In this document: one piece after another, positions 62,426-64,000 of the stretch
Layout of the letters: each line of letters starts with the position of its first letter
How positions within the stretch are numbered: the stretch's first letter is position 1
Assembly: GCA_013397075.1 (NCBI GenBank)
Contig: VWZS01002669.1
Coordinates: forward strand, 1,522,217-1,586,216
Direction: 5' to 3'
DNA from: Rhabdornis inornatus
Taxonomy: Eukaryota > Chordata > Aves > Passeriformes > Rhabdornithidae
DNA length: 64,000 nucleotides
Notes under the pieces: generated by a model
Told to the model about the DNA's origin: nothing
The model's input: the letters and a program-made list of their open reading frames with translations, nothing else
The model's database searches: none
Position numbers and translations under genes: made by a program

Positions 62426-64000
62426 GAAGGACTTTTTTCTCCCAGTTGCATAAGGAAGCAGCCAGACTTTGCTGTTCTTGTGATTTGTCTCCAGCTCAGC
62501 TGACTAAGATGTACAAGACAGGAAACTAATATCTTTCTTATCAATTTTCCAGTGGCTCTTTATAGGTGCTGTAAACTACACTGAAGCTATCCCTTCTCAC
62601 TTCACTGCTGTGAGCTGTGAGTCTGTAACAGAGCTCAGTCCATTTTATGTAGCCAATTTCAAATATTTGCTACAGAAAACTGTTACCCCATAATATTTAT
62701 TTAACACCTTGATGTAGCAGCAGTAGATTATACCATCCTACTACAGAATTATTAACAGGCCAGGGGATCTTTTAGCTGTTAGTGACACAGAACAGTTGTA
62801 TGCCCCAGCAGTGCTACTTGAATGACTCTTTCTTTAAAAGCTGTATTGTATCAAAGACTTGTTTCAATTTACATTACCACTGATGGTCTCTCTTCAGTCT
62901 TTACACAGAATTCCAATTAACGTCAAAGAGGAGTAATCACACATGAAATGAATGGTGAATATAACCCTTAAAATTTAATGTGTACATGAGATATTAACTA
63001 TCATTTTACTTAACTTTTATACTAGAACATTAACTATAATTTGCAGAATAAGGATTTCCCGAGTTCCCTTCCCCCAAAGAAAATGAGGAACTGCTGTTCA
63101 CGATAGTCTTGCTAAGCTCGGAGATGGCACTGGAGCCTGTCGAGAAAATGATGCAGTGAATTCCCCAAACAACTTTAAAACAACTCTCAAAGCATCTCAC
63201 ACTAAACCCACACAAGGGATTGAACCTCCAAACTGAGATTAGCTGCCATGAAAGGTGATAGGATATAGTCTAAACCAACAAAATACTACACCAGTTAAAG
63301 AAGTAGTTTATTGAGAATTGAGATGGAGGATTTGCTGTCTGTAAAGAAGGAGAGAAGGCCAAGCAGAATAGAAGTAAGAATATTAATAGGCCACTAAGAA
63401 ACTTCATAAAAGGTACTTTTTTTTACTTTAACGGGATAAGCAGGAAAAAAAACAGACAACAGCATGATTAATATATAGAAGAATAATGGCAATATAGCAG
63501 TAAAAGATGTGTGATTTTACTGAGACAGCTTACGTGACATCTTTTCAGTTGATGACAAAACACATCAAAACAACCCAAAAAGCACCACTTTCCTGGAACA
63601 TACTGAACTAAGGCCAAGTTTAAGGTGAACGTCCTTCAATGTTTTACCTTCATGTAACTGCATATTGCATCTTAGCTGCTTTGCTTTCCATCTATTGAAG
63701 GCTTTGGCACTTTTCTTACAGACACAGTGAATGGCTGTGCAAAAATCTCAGCACTAAAAAAGCAGCACTCAAGGCCATGCTCTCAACATCTACTCTCAGC
63801 AGTGTGAGCTGAATCAAAGCCTCAATAAGATGGCACAGGAACAAAAGTGGCTGGGGATGAGATGCTGCAGATGAGATGAGGAAAAAGCAGCACTCAAAGG
63901 CAAAAATCTGTTAAATAAATATTGATTTCTACCAGGGAGAAACGAAACCAAACAACAGCACCTGCCACAGCCCTTATCTGGCTTGTTCTCTTATCTGCAT
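62426..64000. other. Intergenic AT-rich sequence to window end
   Basis: No gene or recognised repeat. Confidence 0.5.

Noticed and set aside
62212..62544. 110-codon minus-strand and 93/94-codon plus-strand frames
   Set aside because: They are created by the 14-bp GC-rich tandem repeat, which is open in several frames; no homology seen.
1..64000. CRISPR arrays, prokaryotic operons, phage or viral genes
   Set aside because: The sequence is vertebrate nuclear DNA with spliced exons and CR1 repeats. The tandem arrays have no CRISPR-like repeat/spacer regularity, and no retroviral internal genes are present, only solo LTRs.

Overview
The window is nuclear DNA from a vertebrate, almost certainly a bird. 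Two pieces of evidence support this. The interspersed repeats are CR1 LINE tails of the avian type, for example at 27171-27480, with the characteristic CACAGAAT-type terminal repeat, and at 56250-56521. The only recognisable gene is a spliced, intron-rich orthologue of CWC22, with introns of 81 bp to 2.6 kb. Nothing in the sequence fixes the species.

Region 1 (1-9300, minus strand) is the 5' half of CWC22, the MIF4G/MA3 spliceosome protein that loads eIF4A3 for exon-junction-complex assembly. I place a non-coding first exon in a CpG island (donor after 9162), then eleven coding exons from the ATG at 8709-8707 to the acidic exon at 110-205. The spliced frame is open for 1,330 coding bases (about 443 codons). 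All junctions have GT/AG ends and compatible phases. The N-terminal RS-like part, the whole MIF4G domain and part of the acidic linker are present. The MA3 domain and the C-terminal Ser/RS tail lie beyond coordinate 1. Intron 2 carries an ancient CR1 relic.

Region 2 (9300-64000) is about 54 kb upstream of CWC22 with no protein-coding exon I can recognise. In mammals the interval between CWC22 and UBE2E3 is a gene desert, and this looks like the avian counterpart. It is AT-rich and holds two solo-LTR-like elements (17788-18101 and 53102-53523, both minus strand), two CR1 tails, a (CA)n microsatellite, an orphan CpG island with a POU octamer (23228-23500), and a second small CpG-rich block with a 14-bp tandem repeat (62195-62425). 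It also holds a 32-bp VNTR (33840-34074), clusters of homeodomain/POU-type sites (20117-20164 and 35652-35919), and a degenerate minisatellite built on telomere-like CCCTAA repeats (30070-31190).

The most unusual structure is the 30.07-31.19 kb array: about six copies of a 169-195 bp unit, each carrying a core of degenerate CCCTAA/CCTAGG repeats, with three alternating subtypes of flanking sequence. Other points for follow-up are an 81-bp CWC22 intron that is a multiple of three and free of stops, the overlapping upstream ORFs in the CWC22 leader, the orphan CpG island at 23.3 kb, and an isolated exon-like 57-bp segment at 44056-44112. Nothing here looks like a multi-gene system. The novelty, if any, is in repeats and non-coding regulation.
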